NCBI RefSeq assembly: GCF_024199945.1
Contig: NZ_JANADP010000001.1
Span: forward strand, 7,874,001 to 7,938,000
DNA from: Bradyrhizobium sp. CCGUVB4N
GTDB lineage: Bacteria > Pseudomonadota > Alphaproteobacteria > Rhizobiales > Xanthobacteraceae
Direction of reading: 5' to 3'
Length of the DNA: 64,000 nt
Of the stretch, positions 8,495 to 17,080 are shown one piece after another (the first letter of the stretch is position 1; each line of letters starts with the position of its first letter). The translations under genes were made by a program, and so were the position numbers. The notes beneath the pieces were generated by a model that saw only the letters and a list, made by a program, of their open reading frames with translations, ran no database searches and had not been told where the DNA came from.

Positions 8495-9667
8495 ATGTCC
8501 AAACCGACGCTTGATGATCTCTTGTCCGGCAGCGACCCTCTTCTGAATGTCAAATTGACGACGAAGACGGTTTCGAGCGAACAGCAGCGAATTGTCGATA
8601 CTTTCGCCGAAGTCAACACATTCATCGATCGGCATAAGCGCAAGCCCGGCGATACCGACAAGCCATCGGTCTCGGAACGGGCCCTCCGCATGAAGCTGAA
8701 CGGGTTGCTGAACGATCCGGCCGTCCACGAAACGCTGTTACCGCACGACCGGCATGCGCTTCTTCCCGCAGCGCCAGCCCAGCCCCCGCAAACGCTTGAC
8801 GATATTTTCGACGACGATCTCCTGAAGACGCCACAGGACGACATCTTTGATCTCGTTCACGTCAAACCGGCGGCCGCCAGGCCCGACGAGGTTGCCGAAC
8901 GACAGGTCTGCGCCGAATTCGACAAATTCAAGCCTCTGTTCGAACAGTGCGTCCGCGAGATGGCGGAGAGCAAGCGCAAGGCCATCCCCTTCGCTAACGA
9001 GCAGGAGATTGGCGCGGGTGAATTCTTCATCCTCAATGGAGTGTTGGTTTACGTTGCTGAGGTCGGCGAGACGCACATCCGTAACGGCAAGAAAAATGCG
9101 CGGCTGCGGCTCATCTTCGACAACGGGACGGAAGGCAACAATCTTTTGCGCTCGCTTGCGACCGAGCTTTACAAGGACCCCAATGGGCGCCGTGTCACCA
9201 CGACCGACATGGGTCCGCTCTTTACGGATGTGCCCGCCACGGGCGATACCCAAACAGGTATGATCTACGTTGTGAAGAGCCTGTCCGATGACCCGGAAAT
9301 CCGCAAGCTGGACGGCGTTCTTCACAAAATCGGCTTTACCTCCGGCAAGATGGAAATCCGCATTCAGAACGCCAAGGACGACCCCACGTTCCTGATGGCT
9401 CCCGTGCATCCGGTGACGACATATACTCTCTACAACATCGATCGTGTCAGGCTTGAGCACCTGCTGCACGATTTTTTCGCAGCAGCGCGGCTCGACATCG
9501 AGATCACAGACCGCTTTGGTAAGAAAGTTCGTCCTCGCGAATGGTTCTTGCTGCCGCCGTCGATTATCGGCGAAGCCGTTGCCAGACTGAAAGACGGATC
9601 GATTGTTAATTATCGATATGATCGCGACGACGGGACCCTTGTGCCGATCGTCGCCAAAGGCGAGTAG
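8495..9667 (+). CDS. GIY-YIG nuclease family protein (T5orf172/MUG113-like)
   Basis: A 390-residue protein whose C-terminal part (from about residue 253) looks like the T5orf172/MUG113 branch of GIY-YIG nucleases: MIYVVKSL, then HKIGFTSG, an arginine in MEIRIQNA, and a glutamate in RLEHLLHDFF. This branch cuts DNA through one metal-bound active site. The N-terminal ~250 residues are mostly charged and unrecognised and could be the adapter to its partners. It is third in the operon with the methyltransferase and helicase, so it is the most likely effector nuclease. Activity is inferred from motifs only. Confidence 0.8.
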   Translation: MSKPTLDDLLSGSDPLLNVKLTTKTVSSEQQRIVDTFAEVNTFIDRHKRKPGDTDKPSVSERALRMKLNGLLNDPAVHETLLPHDRHALLPAAPAQPPQTLDDIFDDDLLKTPQDDIFDLVHVKPAAARPDEVAERQVCAEFDKFKPLFEQCVREMAESKRKAIPFANEQEIGAGEFFILNGVLVYVAEVGETHIRNGKKNARLRLIFDNGTEGNNLLRSLATELYKDPNGRRVTTTDMGPLFTDVPATGDTQTGMIYVVKSLSDDPEIRKLDGVLHKIGFTSGKMEIRIQNAKDDPTFLMAPVHPVTTYTLYNIDRVRLEHLLHDFFAAARLDIEITDRFGKKVRPREWFLLPPSIIGEAVARLKDGSIVNYRYDRDDGTLVPIVAKGE

Positions 9668-9682
9668 TTGCCCCTGTAAGTC

Positions 9683-10129
9683 TTAGCGCCAACCCGTAAA
9701 AATACCACCAATTCTGGCCAGCCATCCTTTGCGCTCTGCTTGCGGCGGACTCATCGCTTTGGTCTCAAGTTTTCCACCCGCTTTTGCAGCAAAGTGCGCG
9801 GTTCTCGCCCGCTTGTCGCGCGCTTGCCCTCGGGCGACTTCCTCGTCCGACCACTGTGGGGCCTCGATGACTTCGCCACCTCTGATGACATAGTGCGATC
9901 GGCAGTGCAGATTCCAACTTCCGATTGACGGATGAAGGGAGACGTTCTCACCGTCGAACGTTAGTCGCCATTGTGCTGGGGCAAGCGGCGTCACCACCTC
10001 GCGTCCACAGCCGCAACAGCAAAGATGCATGACGGTTGCGTAGCGCATCGACACGTAAATGATACCGCCATCCAACCGTTCCGGCATGTCATCTACGAAC
10101 CTGTGCTCAAGTCGGCTATAGCGGATCAT
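9683..10129 (-). CDS. DUF6527 family protein of the ubiquitin-like cassette
   Basis: A 148-residue protein with a cysteine-rich motif (CCCGCG, residues 37-42), the motif LHPSIGSWN (S68, S71) and C76-R-S-H79-Y, which together recall DUF6527. Members travel with prokaryotic ubiquitin-like operons and have been proposed as processing or deconjugating enzymes with a serine or metal-dependent centre; I cannot tell which from sequence. A basic C-terminal tail ends in a short hydrophobic stretch. Its ATG overlaps the stop of the E1-like gene (ATGA), so it is the last gene of a three-gene transcript converging on the nuclease operon. Confidence 0.75.
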   Translation of the reverse strand: MIRYSRLEHRFVDDMPERLDGGIIYVSMRYATVMHLCCCGCGREVVTPLAPAQWRLTFDGENVSLHPSIGSWNLHCRSHYVIRGGEVIEAPQWSDEEVARGQARDKRARTAHFAAKAGGKLETKAMSPPQAERKGWLARIGGIFTGWR

Positions 10130-11301
10130 GTTCGGTCGCTGTTCAAAAGCATATTGCCATCGGTCGTGTAGCTCATATGCAGCTCGTTTTCGAGATCACG
10201 ATAGTAGCCGCGCAACCTCTTCCAGCGAATGACGGCGAGGTCGGCGTTAAGGCTGTTCAGATCTGCAACCTGGATGTTGGCCTCGTAAACACCGCCAGCT
10301 TCCTTGGGCGCAAAGGAGACCCGGTTGCGCACGACGTCGCGACGCTCAGGTGTCGATAGCGTCGCTCGCAAGATACCGCCGAGCGACAGGTCTTCGAGCG
10401 TCAATCCCATCCCGACATCGATGAACGATGCGCCGATCGACTCCAGCTTTTCGATAACCGCCAGCTTGTCGGGACCGTCGTCCATGGCGATGAAAGCGAA
10501 GGTCACACCGTCGAGCAAATGAACGTTGTGTGCGCCAAGCTTGACCGGATGCGCCTTGATCCCTCGGTGCATGCGCGAATAGAGCGCCTTGAAGTAATCG
10601 ACTTTCTTGGGAGCTTCGCGCAATTCCTGGATCGTGGGTGCGCCCGGAGCGCGGAATGCGTTATGATTCAGGAAGTCGTCATCGTCGAATAGCCGGATTT
10701 CAGGCACAGGCGTCTTGGCCACCTTGTCGAAAATGTAGGCGCCCGTCCCACCCAGCCCGATCAAGGCAACGACATCTTTCTGGAGCCTCGCCGTAAGCGT
10801 GGCCGTCCCCGAACGGCCAGAAGCCGTGTCGGGATACTCGAAAATCGAGTCCGGATCATCCTCCTCCGGCGCGGTATACGGACGCGACTTGATGGACGGA
10901 TCGATGACGCCGGCCGGCGCCGCCAGCATCGCATGATAGGTCGTCATCTTGTGATAGTAGTCGGCATAGCCGCCATCGGGCTTTTGCGAGAAGCTGTGCC
11001 TCACAAAGACGCCCGGTCCCATTTCGCGGCGTTCGCCTTCGCTGCCGATGTTCATTTTTGCGCCCTGCGCATTGCAGGGAAATTCGCCGTCGAAATAGAC
11101 CACATGATCTTGGACGGGCTTGCGCGTGACGTCGCCGGCAAGCTCAAGCGGCGTCACGAGCGTCCCCCATGCGACCTCGCAGCGAGCATTAACGTAAGGC
11201 ACCTGAACAGTCAGGAACTTCTCGTCAATAATCCGGACAAAATAGCCGTCGCTGCGAAGCCGCTGGAGGTCGTCGTTAAGAGAGAACAGTTTCCGTGACA
11301 T
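10126..11301 (-). CDS. ThiF/E1-like adenylyltransferase with N-terminal extension
   Basis: A 391-residue E1-like enzyme expected to adenylate the C-terminus of the ubiquitin-like partner. The Rossmann loop is GLGGTG (residues 182-187), followed by the acidic strand LFDDDDF (205-210) and HNAFR. The first ~150 residues, with GYADYYHKMTTYHAML, resemble the DUF6791-type extension found on such proteins and might be E2-like; no separate E2 gene is present. The only cysteines are C41 and C76, both in the extension, so the adenylation domain has no catalytic cysteine. It overlaps the ubiquitin-like gene by 26 bases and the DUF6527 gene by four. Confidence 0.85.
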   Translation of the reverse strand: MSRKLFSLNDDLQRLRSDGYFVRIIDEKFLTVQVPYVNARCEVAWGTLVTPLELAGDVTRKPVQDHVVYFDGEFPCNAQGAKMNIGSEGERREMGPGVFVRHSFSQKPDGGYADYYHKMTTYHAMLAAPAGVIDPSIKSRPYTAPEEDDPDSIFEYPDTASGRSGTATLTARLQKDVVALIGLGGTGAYIFDKVAKTPVPEIRLFDDDDFLNHNAFRAPGAPTIQELREAPKKVDYFKALYSRMHRGIKAHPVKLGAHNVHLLDGVTFAFIAMDDGPDKLAVIEKLESIGASFIDVGMGLTLEDLSLGGILRATLSTPERRDVVRNRVSFAPKEAGGVYEANIQVADLNSLNADLAVIRWKRLRGYYRDLENELHMSYTTDGNMLLNSDRT

Positions 11302-11692
11302 TGAAGATGGTCTCGTTCATCGAGTTATGTCCGGGCTTGACCTTCACGCTCTGCCCGGCGTCGAGTTCGCCCATCGCCGGGACCTGCGCCGCGTTGCGGA
11401 AGGTGACCGTGAACTTGGTGTTGGGCTTCGTCGGACCGCTCGGGAACGCGAGCTTCGTGACCTCTTCATAGGAGACGTCGCGGCCTTCGACAGTGCGGGT
11501 CCGGCCATTGACCTTAATCTTGGACTCGCGCGCCAGCTCCTCTTCGATCTCCTCGATCCGCTTCTCGGCAGCCTCGATCTTGGCCTCGGCGCAATGCTCC
11601 TCGGCGACCGCTTCGGCGAGTTCGTGCCGCACCTCGCGAAGCTCGCCGAGCACCTTATCCGGGGCCGGCTCCATGCCATTGTTTGCAGTCAT
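11276..11692 (-). CDS. Multiubiquitin-type ubiquitin-like protein
   Basis: A 138-residue protein: a charged coiled-coil-like N-terminus (about 10-58) followed by one ubiquitin-like domain (about 59-138). The domain has the multiubiquitin hallmarks VNGRTRTVEGRDVSYEEV, LAFPSGPTKPNTKFTVTF and a terminal IFNVTET. Only one such unit is present, and the C-terminus is VLS with no diglycine, so any conjugation would need trimming or a non-canonical end. The start has a good ribosome site (AGGAGAT) six bases upstream. It is the first gene of the E1-like/DUF6527 transcript and divergent from the XRE-ImmA/IrrE gene. Confidence 0.82.
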   Translation of the reverse strand: MTANNGMEPAPDKVLGELREVRHELAEAVAEEHCAEAKIEAAEKRIEEIEEELARESKIKVNGRTRTVEGRDVSYEEVTKLAFPSGPTKPNTKFTVTFRNAAQVPAMGELDAGQSVKVKPGHNSMNETIFNVTETVLS

Positions 11693-11856
11693 GTCCTATC
11701 TCCTTTGCTTGACTAGCCAGGATCAGCGCTTTGGTTGACAATCCGCTTGGTATGATTCGGCTTTCGCCGACCTGGCATCTGCGCGGAATTTGGCCTAAGG
11801 CACTGATTTATGTTAACTTTTTACGTTCTTGACGGTCATTCCCATGGGGGCCAAAC

Positions 11857-11885
11857 TTGACTTTCCCATGACGATGGTTTACATA
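11857..11885 (+). promoter_or_regulatory. Candidate promoter of the XRE-ImmA/IrrE gene
   Basis: TTGACT and TACATA are separated by 17 bp, about 48 bp before the start codon, in an AT-richer 240-bp divergent gap. Palindromic pieces nearby (CCCATGGG and CATATATG) could be operators for the adjacent HTH protein. Confidence 0.4.
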
Positions 11886-11933
11886 TATGCCAACTGAATA
11901 TGTTTTGTCAACCACAAAGGAGCGGAGGGATGC

Positions 11934-13031
11934 ATGTTTGGGGAAAGACTAAAGCTGGCCCGCAAGCGCGCCGGCTTATCGCTTCGCGAGCTTTCGGCTC
12001 GTTTGCAGAACCGCGTAAGCGCCCAGGCCATCGGCAAATATGAAGCAGGCCAGATGTTTCCGAGTTCGAGCGTCCTCGTTGCTCTCGGCGACGCGCTGAA
12101 TGTCGACCTCGATTTCCTGACCAGCACTCAGGTCGCAGAGTTGTGCGGTGTAGAATTCCGCAAGGACGCCCAAACCAAAGTCAAAGAAGCTGCAAAGGTC
12201 GAAGCAGCGGTCATCGACCGTGTGGAGCGTTATCTTGCAATCGAGGCGGTTCTCGAATTGCAAAGCGAAGCCCATGATCTCGCGGACCGTAAACCGCATG
12301 ACGTGGCTTCCTATGATGAAGCCGAAGCAATCGCCAACCAGCTTCGCGCCGACTGGCAGCTCGGCATTGATCCGATTCCGAGCGTTGCCAAATTGCTGGA
12401 GGAAAAGGGGATAAAAGTTCTGGCACTCGACATGCCGGCGCACTTCTTTGGACTCACCTGCGAAGTGAAGCGCTCAAACGGCTTGCCATCTCTACCCGTA
12501 ATTGTGGTAAGTACGTCAATCACCCTTGAGCGCAGGCGATTCACCCTTTGTCACGAACTTGGCCACCGCCTGATTGGCGGCACCAAGAATGAGCTCGATT
12601 ACGAAAAGGCGATGCATCGTTTTGCTTCGGCATTTCTGATGCCCGCAAGCAGTCTTCGAGAGGAGTTTGGTAATGAGCGGCACGCATTAGCCTATGCCGA
12701 GATCAAGAGCGCCAAGCATTTCTATGGCGTCTCGGCTGCGGCATTAATCGTTCGCTTGCGTGACCTCAATATTATTCGCGATGGCTATCTAACCTACCTC
12801 TTTCAGACCATGGCCCGGACCTGGCGCTCAACCGAGCCCGATCCACTGCTTGAGCAGGGCGAAAAGGCACGCGATGAAGAGCCTGAGCGCTTCGAAAAAC
12901 TGGTTTATCGCGCCTTGGCAGAGCAACTTATTGCCCTTCCAAAGGCTTCGATGCTGCTTCAGAAACCGACTCATGACGTCGAATTCGCGATCCGGGGGGC
13001 AGCCCTAGCCGATGCGAATAGTCGTCAATGA
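11934..13031 (+). CDS. XRE-family HTH / ImmA-IrrE metallopeptidase
   Basis: A 365-residue regulator-protease. Residues 1-60 form an XRE helix-turn-helix (LSLRELSARLQNRVSAQAI); the middle part has an ImmA/IrrE (COG2856) domain with zinc motif HELGH at 207-211 and the downstream GGTKNELDYEKAMHRFASAFLMP segment. Such proteins cleave or control repressors, or act as antitoxin-like partners. The next gene, a PIN-domain protein, starts 20 bases before this gene ends, so the two are translated together. The start has AGGAGCGGAGG upstream. Self-regulation through the divergent gap is likely but inferred. Confidence 0.88.
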   Translation: MFGERLKLARKRAGLSLRELSARLQNRVSAQAIGKYEAGQMFPSSSVLVALGDALNVDLDFLTSTQVAELCGVEFRKDAQTKVKEAAKVEAAVIDRVERYLAIEAVLELQSEAHDLADRKPHDVASYDEAEAIANQLRADWQLGIDPIPSVAKLLEEKGIKVLALDMPAHFFGLTCEVKRSNGLPSLPVIVVSTSITLERRRFTLCHELGHRLIGGTKNELDYEKAMHRFASAFLMPASSLREEFGNERHALAYAEIKSAKHFYGVSAAALIVRLRDLNIIRDGYLTYLFQTMARTWRSTEPDPLLEQGEKARDEEPERFEKLVYRALAEQLIALPKASMLLQKPTHDVEFAIRGAALADANSRQ

Positions 13032-13527
13032 TACGTCGTGCCTGGTCGACTTAAGAAAAGCAGGGTTGCTCCATGCAACTCTGCTTCTTCCTTATTCCTT
13101 TCAGATCGCCCTCCCCCTCGTTCATAGCGAGTTGAATGATTTTACTCGAGCGGAGATCGAGGATCTGACAAGCCGCGGGTTGCAAGTTATCGACCTTGCG
13201 GCAGAAGGCGTCGCTCGCGCTCTTACTTTTCGGTCCGCATATCCGGCGCTTTCCTTTAATGACTGCCTGAGCATGGCCCTTGCAGAAAGCCAACCCGGCA
13301 GCATCCTTCTTACCGGGGACCAGAGCCTTCGCAATCGCGCGAGCACAATCGGAATCGAAGTGCACGGCGTGCTCTGGGTCAGCGACCAGCTTGAAACGAG
13401 CGGCCAGATTACTTTTGCCGATCTCCACGCCGGGCTATCGAAGCTCGAAAGCGACCCTCTTGTGTTCGTGCCGAGAGTCGAGCTTGCGAACCGTCTCGCA
13501 CGGCTTGCCAAGCTTCTCGATACATAA
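13012..13527 (+). CDS. PIN-domain protein, putative toxin
   Basis: A 171-residue PIN-like ribonuclease with the acidic quartet in place: D7 (VVNDTS), E40 (HSEL), D84 (FNDCLSMALA) and D103 (LLTGDQSLR). Length is close to VapC-type toxins plus a short C-terminal extension. It overlaps the XRE-ImmA/IrrE gene by 20 bases in another frame; this two-gene layout is a recurrent toxin-antitoxin-like arrangement, with the HTH-protease as candidate antitoxin. No separate VapB-like antitoxin is seen. Confidence 0.78.
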   Translation: MRIVVNDTSCLVDLRKAGLLHATLLLPYSFQIALPLVHSELNDFTRAEIEDLTSRGLQVIDLAAEGVARALTFRSAYPALSFNDCLSMALAESQPGSILLTGDQSLRNRASTIGIEVHGVLWVSDQLETSGQITFADLHAGLSKLESDPLVFVPRVELANRLARLAKLLDT

Positions 13528-13712
13528 CGCCTGTTGCTCAGCACCTCTAAAGTCATGAACGCGAAAAAGCTTTGCTCTCACCACTTTTCGTTGCAGGATT
13601 GCACCCACAACCAAGGGCTGGGGCGCGGACTATAATCTAGCGTTCGGTAGCGGCGGCTGGATTGCGCCGCCGCTACTGCCGATGCCCGCCAATCGGAACG
13701 AGGTTTCTTAAA

Positions 13713-15620
13713 ATGGCCGGCTCGACGTTTCAGACAAATCCATTCGATCTGCACAAGCTTCTCGATGACTGCCAGAAAGGTCTCATCCAGTTACCCGACT
13801 TCCAACGCAGCTGGGTTTGGGACGAAGATCGCATCAAGAGTCTTATAGCATCAGTGTCCCGAGCATTTCCTGTGGGCGCGCTGATGTCACTTGATACAGG
13901 CGGCCCGGTTAACTTCAAGCCGAGGCCAGTCGAAGGGGCTCCGGTCGAAGCGAGAGGCGTTTCGCCGCAATCGCTGTTGTTGGACGGCCAGCAGCGTATG
14001 ACATCGCTTTACCAGGTGACGCTCCGCAGCAAGGTCGTTGAAACCGAGACGCCAAAGAAAAAACGCGTGAAGCGATGGTTCTACATCGACATCCGCAAAG
14101 CGCTCGATGCTTCCATGGATCGCGAAGAGGCGATCGTCGGGATTCCAGAGGATCGCATCGTCCGGACCGACTTCGGTCGCACCGTCGAACTCGACCTTTC
14201 GACCCCGGAGCAGGAATATGCCCGACTTATGTACCCTGTCACCAAGGTCTTCGATTGGGACAAGTGGCAAGATGGATTCGACGCCTATTGGCGCGGTGAC
14301 CAACATGAATCCGTGCGTGAGGAATTTCGAGCATTCAAACGGCAGGTTCTGGAAAACTTCAAATACTACCGCGTTCCCGTCATTGCGCTTGACCGATCAA
14401 CCTCAAAAGAAGCCGTATGCGTCGTCTTCGAGAAGGTGAATACCGGCGGTAAGCCGCTGGATGCCTTCGAACTTGTTACGGCGATGTATGCCGCTTCAGG
14501 GCACGAGTTGCGCAAGGACTGGTTTGGAGATGAGCGGACTCCCGGGCGCCATCACCGTCTCACGGAGGCGCTTCGGCCGGCTGGGGCAAAGACCGGCATC
14601 ATTGCCGGCGTTAGCAACACCGACTTTCTGCAAGCGATCTCGCTCTTCTACACGCGCGATTGCCGGCGTGCCGCGGAAGCCGCCGGCAAGCAAGGGAAAG
14701 AACTTCCCGCCGTGTCGGGGAACAGACAAGCACTTCTGAATCTACCACTGTCCGAATACAAGAAATACGAAACCCAGGTGGAGCGCGGCTTTATTCAAGC
14801 CGCCAAGTTTCTCCACATGCTCCACATTTATCGGATATTTGATCTTCCGTATCAGTCGCAAGTGGTGCCGCTGGCCGCGATCTTGGCGGACATAGGCGAC
14901 GCGTGGGAACACGACGCGACCCGTGCCAAGATCGAGCGCTGGTACTGGAATGGCGTCTTTGGCGAGCTTTATGGCTCCGCCGTCGAGACGCGCATCGCGC
15001 GCGACTTTATGGAAGTTCCGGCTTGGCTGAATGGCGGACCTGAACCGTCGACTGTGAGTGAAACGCTTTTCCGAGCTGACCGCCTGAAGACCATGCGGAT
15101 GCGATTGTCAGCCGCTTACAAGGGCGTCAATGCTCTTCTCATGAAGGTGGGCGCACAAGATTTTCGCTCGGGCCAGAAGTTCGATCACACGGTGTTTTTT
15201 GGCGAGAACGTCGACATACACCACATCTTCCCCCAGGACTGGTGCAAGAAGAACGGCATCAAGCCGAAGGTGTACGATTCAATTATCAACAAGACGCCGC
15301 TATGCTATCGCACCAACAGGATTATTGGAGGTGTTGCGCCATCCGAGTATATCGCGAAGCTTGAGAAGGGCACCAGCACGGTTCCGCCCATCGAGGGCCA
15401 GAGACTCGATGGATATCTCAAGTCCCATCTGATTGATTGCGCCTTGTTGCGTGCCGACCGCTTCGACGAGTTTATGGCGGATCGCCAAAAACAACTGCTC
15501 GCTCTTATCGAGCAGGCGACCGGCAAGCTCGCATATGCCGGAAGCTATCCGGAAGAAGGTGAGGATGTTGACGTTGACGAGGATAATCTCGAAGCTGAAT
15601 ACACGATAGCGGCTGAGTAG
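13713..15620 (+). CDS. DUF262 protein with C-terminal HNH-like domain (GmrSD-like)
   Basis: A 635-residue protein. The N-terminal DUF262 domain has QLPDFQRSWVWDEDRI and LLDGQQRMTSL (about residues 88-98), a ParB/DndB-like NTP-binding fold; the C-terminal region has the HNH-type motif DIHHIFPQDWC (H503, H504). This matches single-chain relatives of the GmrSD type IV restriction enzyme and of other anti-phage DUF262 proteins. I chose the ATG preceded by GAGG over an upstream in-frame one because homology starts there. It has its own gap upstream and ends the defence-like block. Confidence 0.85.
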   Translation: MAGSTFQTNPFDLHKLLDDCQKGLIQLPDFQRSWVWDEDRIKSLIASVSRAFPVGALMSLDTGGPVNFKPRPVEGAPVEARGVSPQSLLLDGQQRMTSLYQVTLRSKVVETETPKKKRVKRWFYIDIRKALDASMDREEAIVGIPEDRIVRTDFGRTVELDLSTPEQEYARLMYPVTKVFDWDKWQDGFDAYWRGDQHESVREEFRAFKRQVLENFKYYRVPVIALDRSTSKEAVCVVFEKVNTGGKPLDAFELVTAMYAASGHELRKDWFGDERTPGRHHRLTEALRPAGAKTGIIAGVSNTDFLQAISLFYTRDCRRAAEAAGKQGKELPAVSGNRQALLNLPLSEYKKYETQVERGFIQAAKFLHMLHIYRIFDLPYQSQVVPLAAILADIGDAWEHDATRAKIERWYWNGVFGELYGSAVETRIARDFMEVPAWLNGGPEPSTVSETLFRADRLKTMRMRLSAAYKGVNALLMKVGAQDFRSGQKFDHTVFFGENVDIHHIFPQDWCKKNGIKPKVYDSIINKTPLCYRTNRIIGGVAPSEYIAKLEKGTSTVPPIEGQRLDGYLKSHLIDCALLRADRFDEFMADRQKQLLALIEQATGKLAYAGSYPEEGEDVDVDEDNLEAEYTIAAE

Positions 15621-15695
15621 CTTGGCGCGCCTCCCGCGTTGCCAGGCCAGGCTCTGAGAGCGCACGCGCCCCGAGCCGCAAAGGCGTCTCAGCTT

Positions 15696-15950
15696 TCACC
15701 GTCGCGGCGCCGACCTCCGCCACATGCGGGCGGCAAACTCGCGCTCCTCGCGGCCGCTGACATCGGCGTAGATGGCCGTGGTTTCGAGGGAAGCGTGACC
15801 GAGCCAGCGTTGTACGAGATGCGGCGGAATGTTGGCCCGGAAGGCGGCAACCCCGAAGGAATGGCGAAGACCTTTCGGCACGGCGGCGATGACTTCAAGA
15901 CCCAGACTCTGGATGATCGTAGTGCAATAAAGAGAGCGCCTCGCCATCAC
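15696..15950 (-). pseudogene. Tyrosine recombinase, truncated 3' copy
   Basis: Only the last ~65 residues of a tyrosine recombinase are present, with GLRHSFG, LGHASLETTAIYADV and the tail REFAARMWRRSA. This segment is almost identical to the C-terminus of the longer recombinase gene about 4.35 kb to the right; the N-terminal 20 residues here are unrelated. It has the H-R and Y region but lacks the first catalytic arginine, so it cannot be active alone. Confidence 0.8.
15707..15889 (+). repeat. Direct repeat, left copy (recombinase 3' end)
   Basis: About 183 bp that match 20062-20244 with only a few differences, in the same orientation. The pair flanks the TetR-SDR-MBL-MDR cargo. Confidence 0.85.
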
Positions 15951-15953
15951 CCG

Positions 15954-16286
15954 TCACGAGCTACGCGCGGCCTGAACCACAAGCCGGGAATCCGGTCCGA
16001 TATGAAGGTCAATGACAAAGCGGTCGCCGGGTTCGGCCGCGTCTATCGCCGCACGCCAGACCTTCCGCAATGCGCGACCCAATTCATCGGAGCGTACCCG
16101 ACAGTCGCGCAAAAGCGGGACACGCAGTTCACAACGAACCTTGCTCGCCTCGCCGCGCCGGATCAGAAGCTTCGTTGCGCGCGACTTGCCAAAATGCTGA
16201 AGCGCGTCGACAAGCTGAAGCGGCGGCGGACCACCGTCAGCGTCCCCGTCGTTCCAGGTCGCAATCGTGTGCGTCTCGATCATCAT
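15954..16286 (-). CDS. Small conserved-looking protein of unknown function
   Basis: A 110-residue protein I do not recognise. Its middle (VPLLRDC, then LGRALRKVWRAAIDAAEPGDRF) clearly resembles the middle of another small protein on this element, at 27245-27601 (VPLVTDC, then LGRAMRQVWKAALQGAENGD), and both begin with M-IET. The shared core suggests a small family maintained on such elements. It lies directly behind the truncated recombinase copy on the same strand. No transmembrane or signal segment is visible. Confidence 0.55.
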   Translation of the reverse strand: MMIETHTIATWNDGDADGGPPPLQLVDALQHFGKSRATKLLIRRGEASKVRCELRVPLLRDCRVRSDELGRALRKVWRAAIDAAEPGDRFVIDLHIGPDSRLVVQAARSS

Positions 16287-16332
16287 GCCACCTTATAGGA
16301 GGACCGCGTGCGGCTGCCCATGTACTAACACG

Positions 16333-16974
16333 TTACTTCGGCGCGCCGCCTTGGTGGGCAACCAGATAGGAACGAAACATAATCGTAAGCTGCTTTTCGG
16401 CCTCGATACCATTCGCGGCACTCAAAACCTGATGGCAGAAGGCCGGCACCGTTCCATAAAGCGCTGCGGTCAGGGTTTGAGCGAGCAAGCTTGGGTTGGT
16501 GAAACGGCCGTTACCAGTCCCGGTCAACATCGCCTCGATCGCCTTTGCACTCCGCCGGGTCGCCACGTCCATCAGCTCGCGTGCGTCAAGTTCGATGGAG
16601 ATGCGGTAGAGGGCCGGAGAGATCTCGGCTTGCGCCATCTTCGCGTGAAGATAGGCCTTCACCACGGCCTCGGCGGCGATTTCGATCGTAGCGCCTTGGT
16701 TGTCGTTACAGGCTTTCTCGATTGCGTCTACCAGCAAGGCGAGGTGCCGCTGCAACACCGCGAAGAGCAACGCCTCCTTGTTCGGATAATATTGGTACAG
16801 CGTTCCGACCGAAACGCCTGCCCGCTGCGCCACGCGCGTGGTGTTCAGGCGCATGAGTCCATCGCTGATTAAAACCTGAATGGTTGCCTCGAAAATGGCG
16901 TCCAAGGTGGCGATCGAGCGGCCCTGACGCGGGGATTTCCGGGGGGTTAGCGACGGTTGAGGGGCATTTCCCAT
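16333..16974 (-). CDS. TetR-family transcriptional regulator
   Basis: A 213-residue TetR-type repressor: HTH at about residues 25-70 (TTRVAQRAGVSVGTLYQYYPNKEALL), followed by a ligand-binding helical domain. It is transcribed divergently from the SDR gene across a ~100-bp gap, so it most likely represses the SDR-MBL-MDR genes and itself. The inducing compound is unknown. Confidence 0.88.
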   Translation of the reverse strand: MGNAPQPSLTPRKSPRQGRSIATLDAIFEATIQVLISDGLMRLNTTRVAQRAGVSVGTLYQYYPNKEALLFAVLQRHLALLVDAIEKACNDNQGATIEIAAEAVVKAYLHAKMAQAEISPALYRISIELDARELMDVATRRSAKAIEAMLTGTGNGRFTNPSLLAQTLTAALYGTVPAFCHQVLSAANGIEAEKQLTIMFRSYLVAHQGGAPK

Positions 16975-17080
16975 AAGCGAATTCCAAACCTGAAGGATCG
17001 CTCATATCTTACTCCTGACCCCGCGACCCCGCAACGATGCGGTTGCCGACGAGATGGTTAACACGCATCAGGAGACGAAT

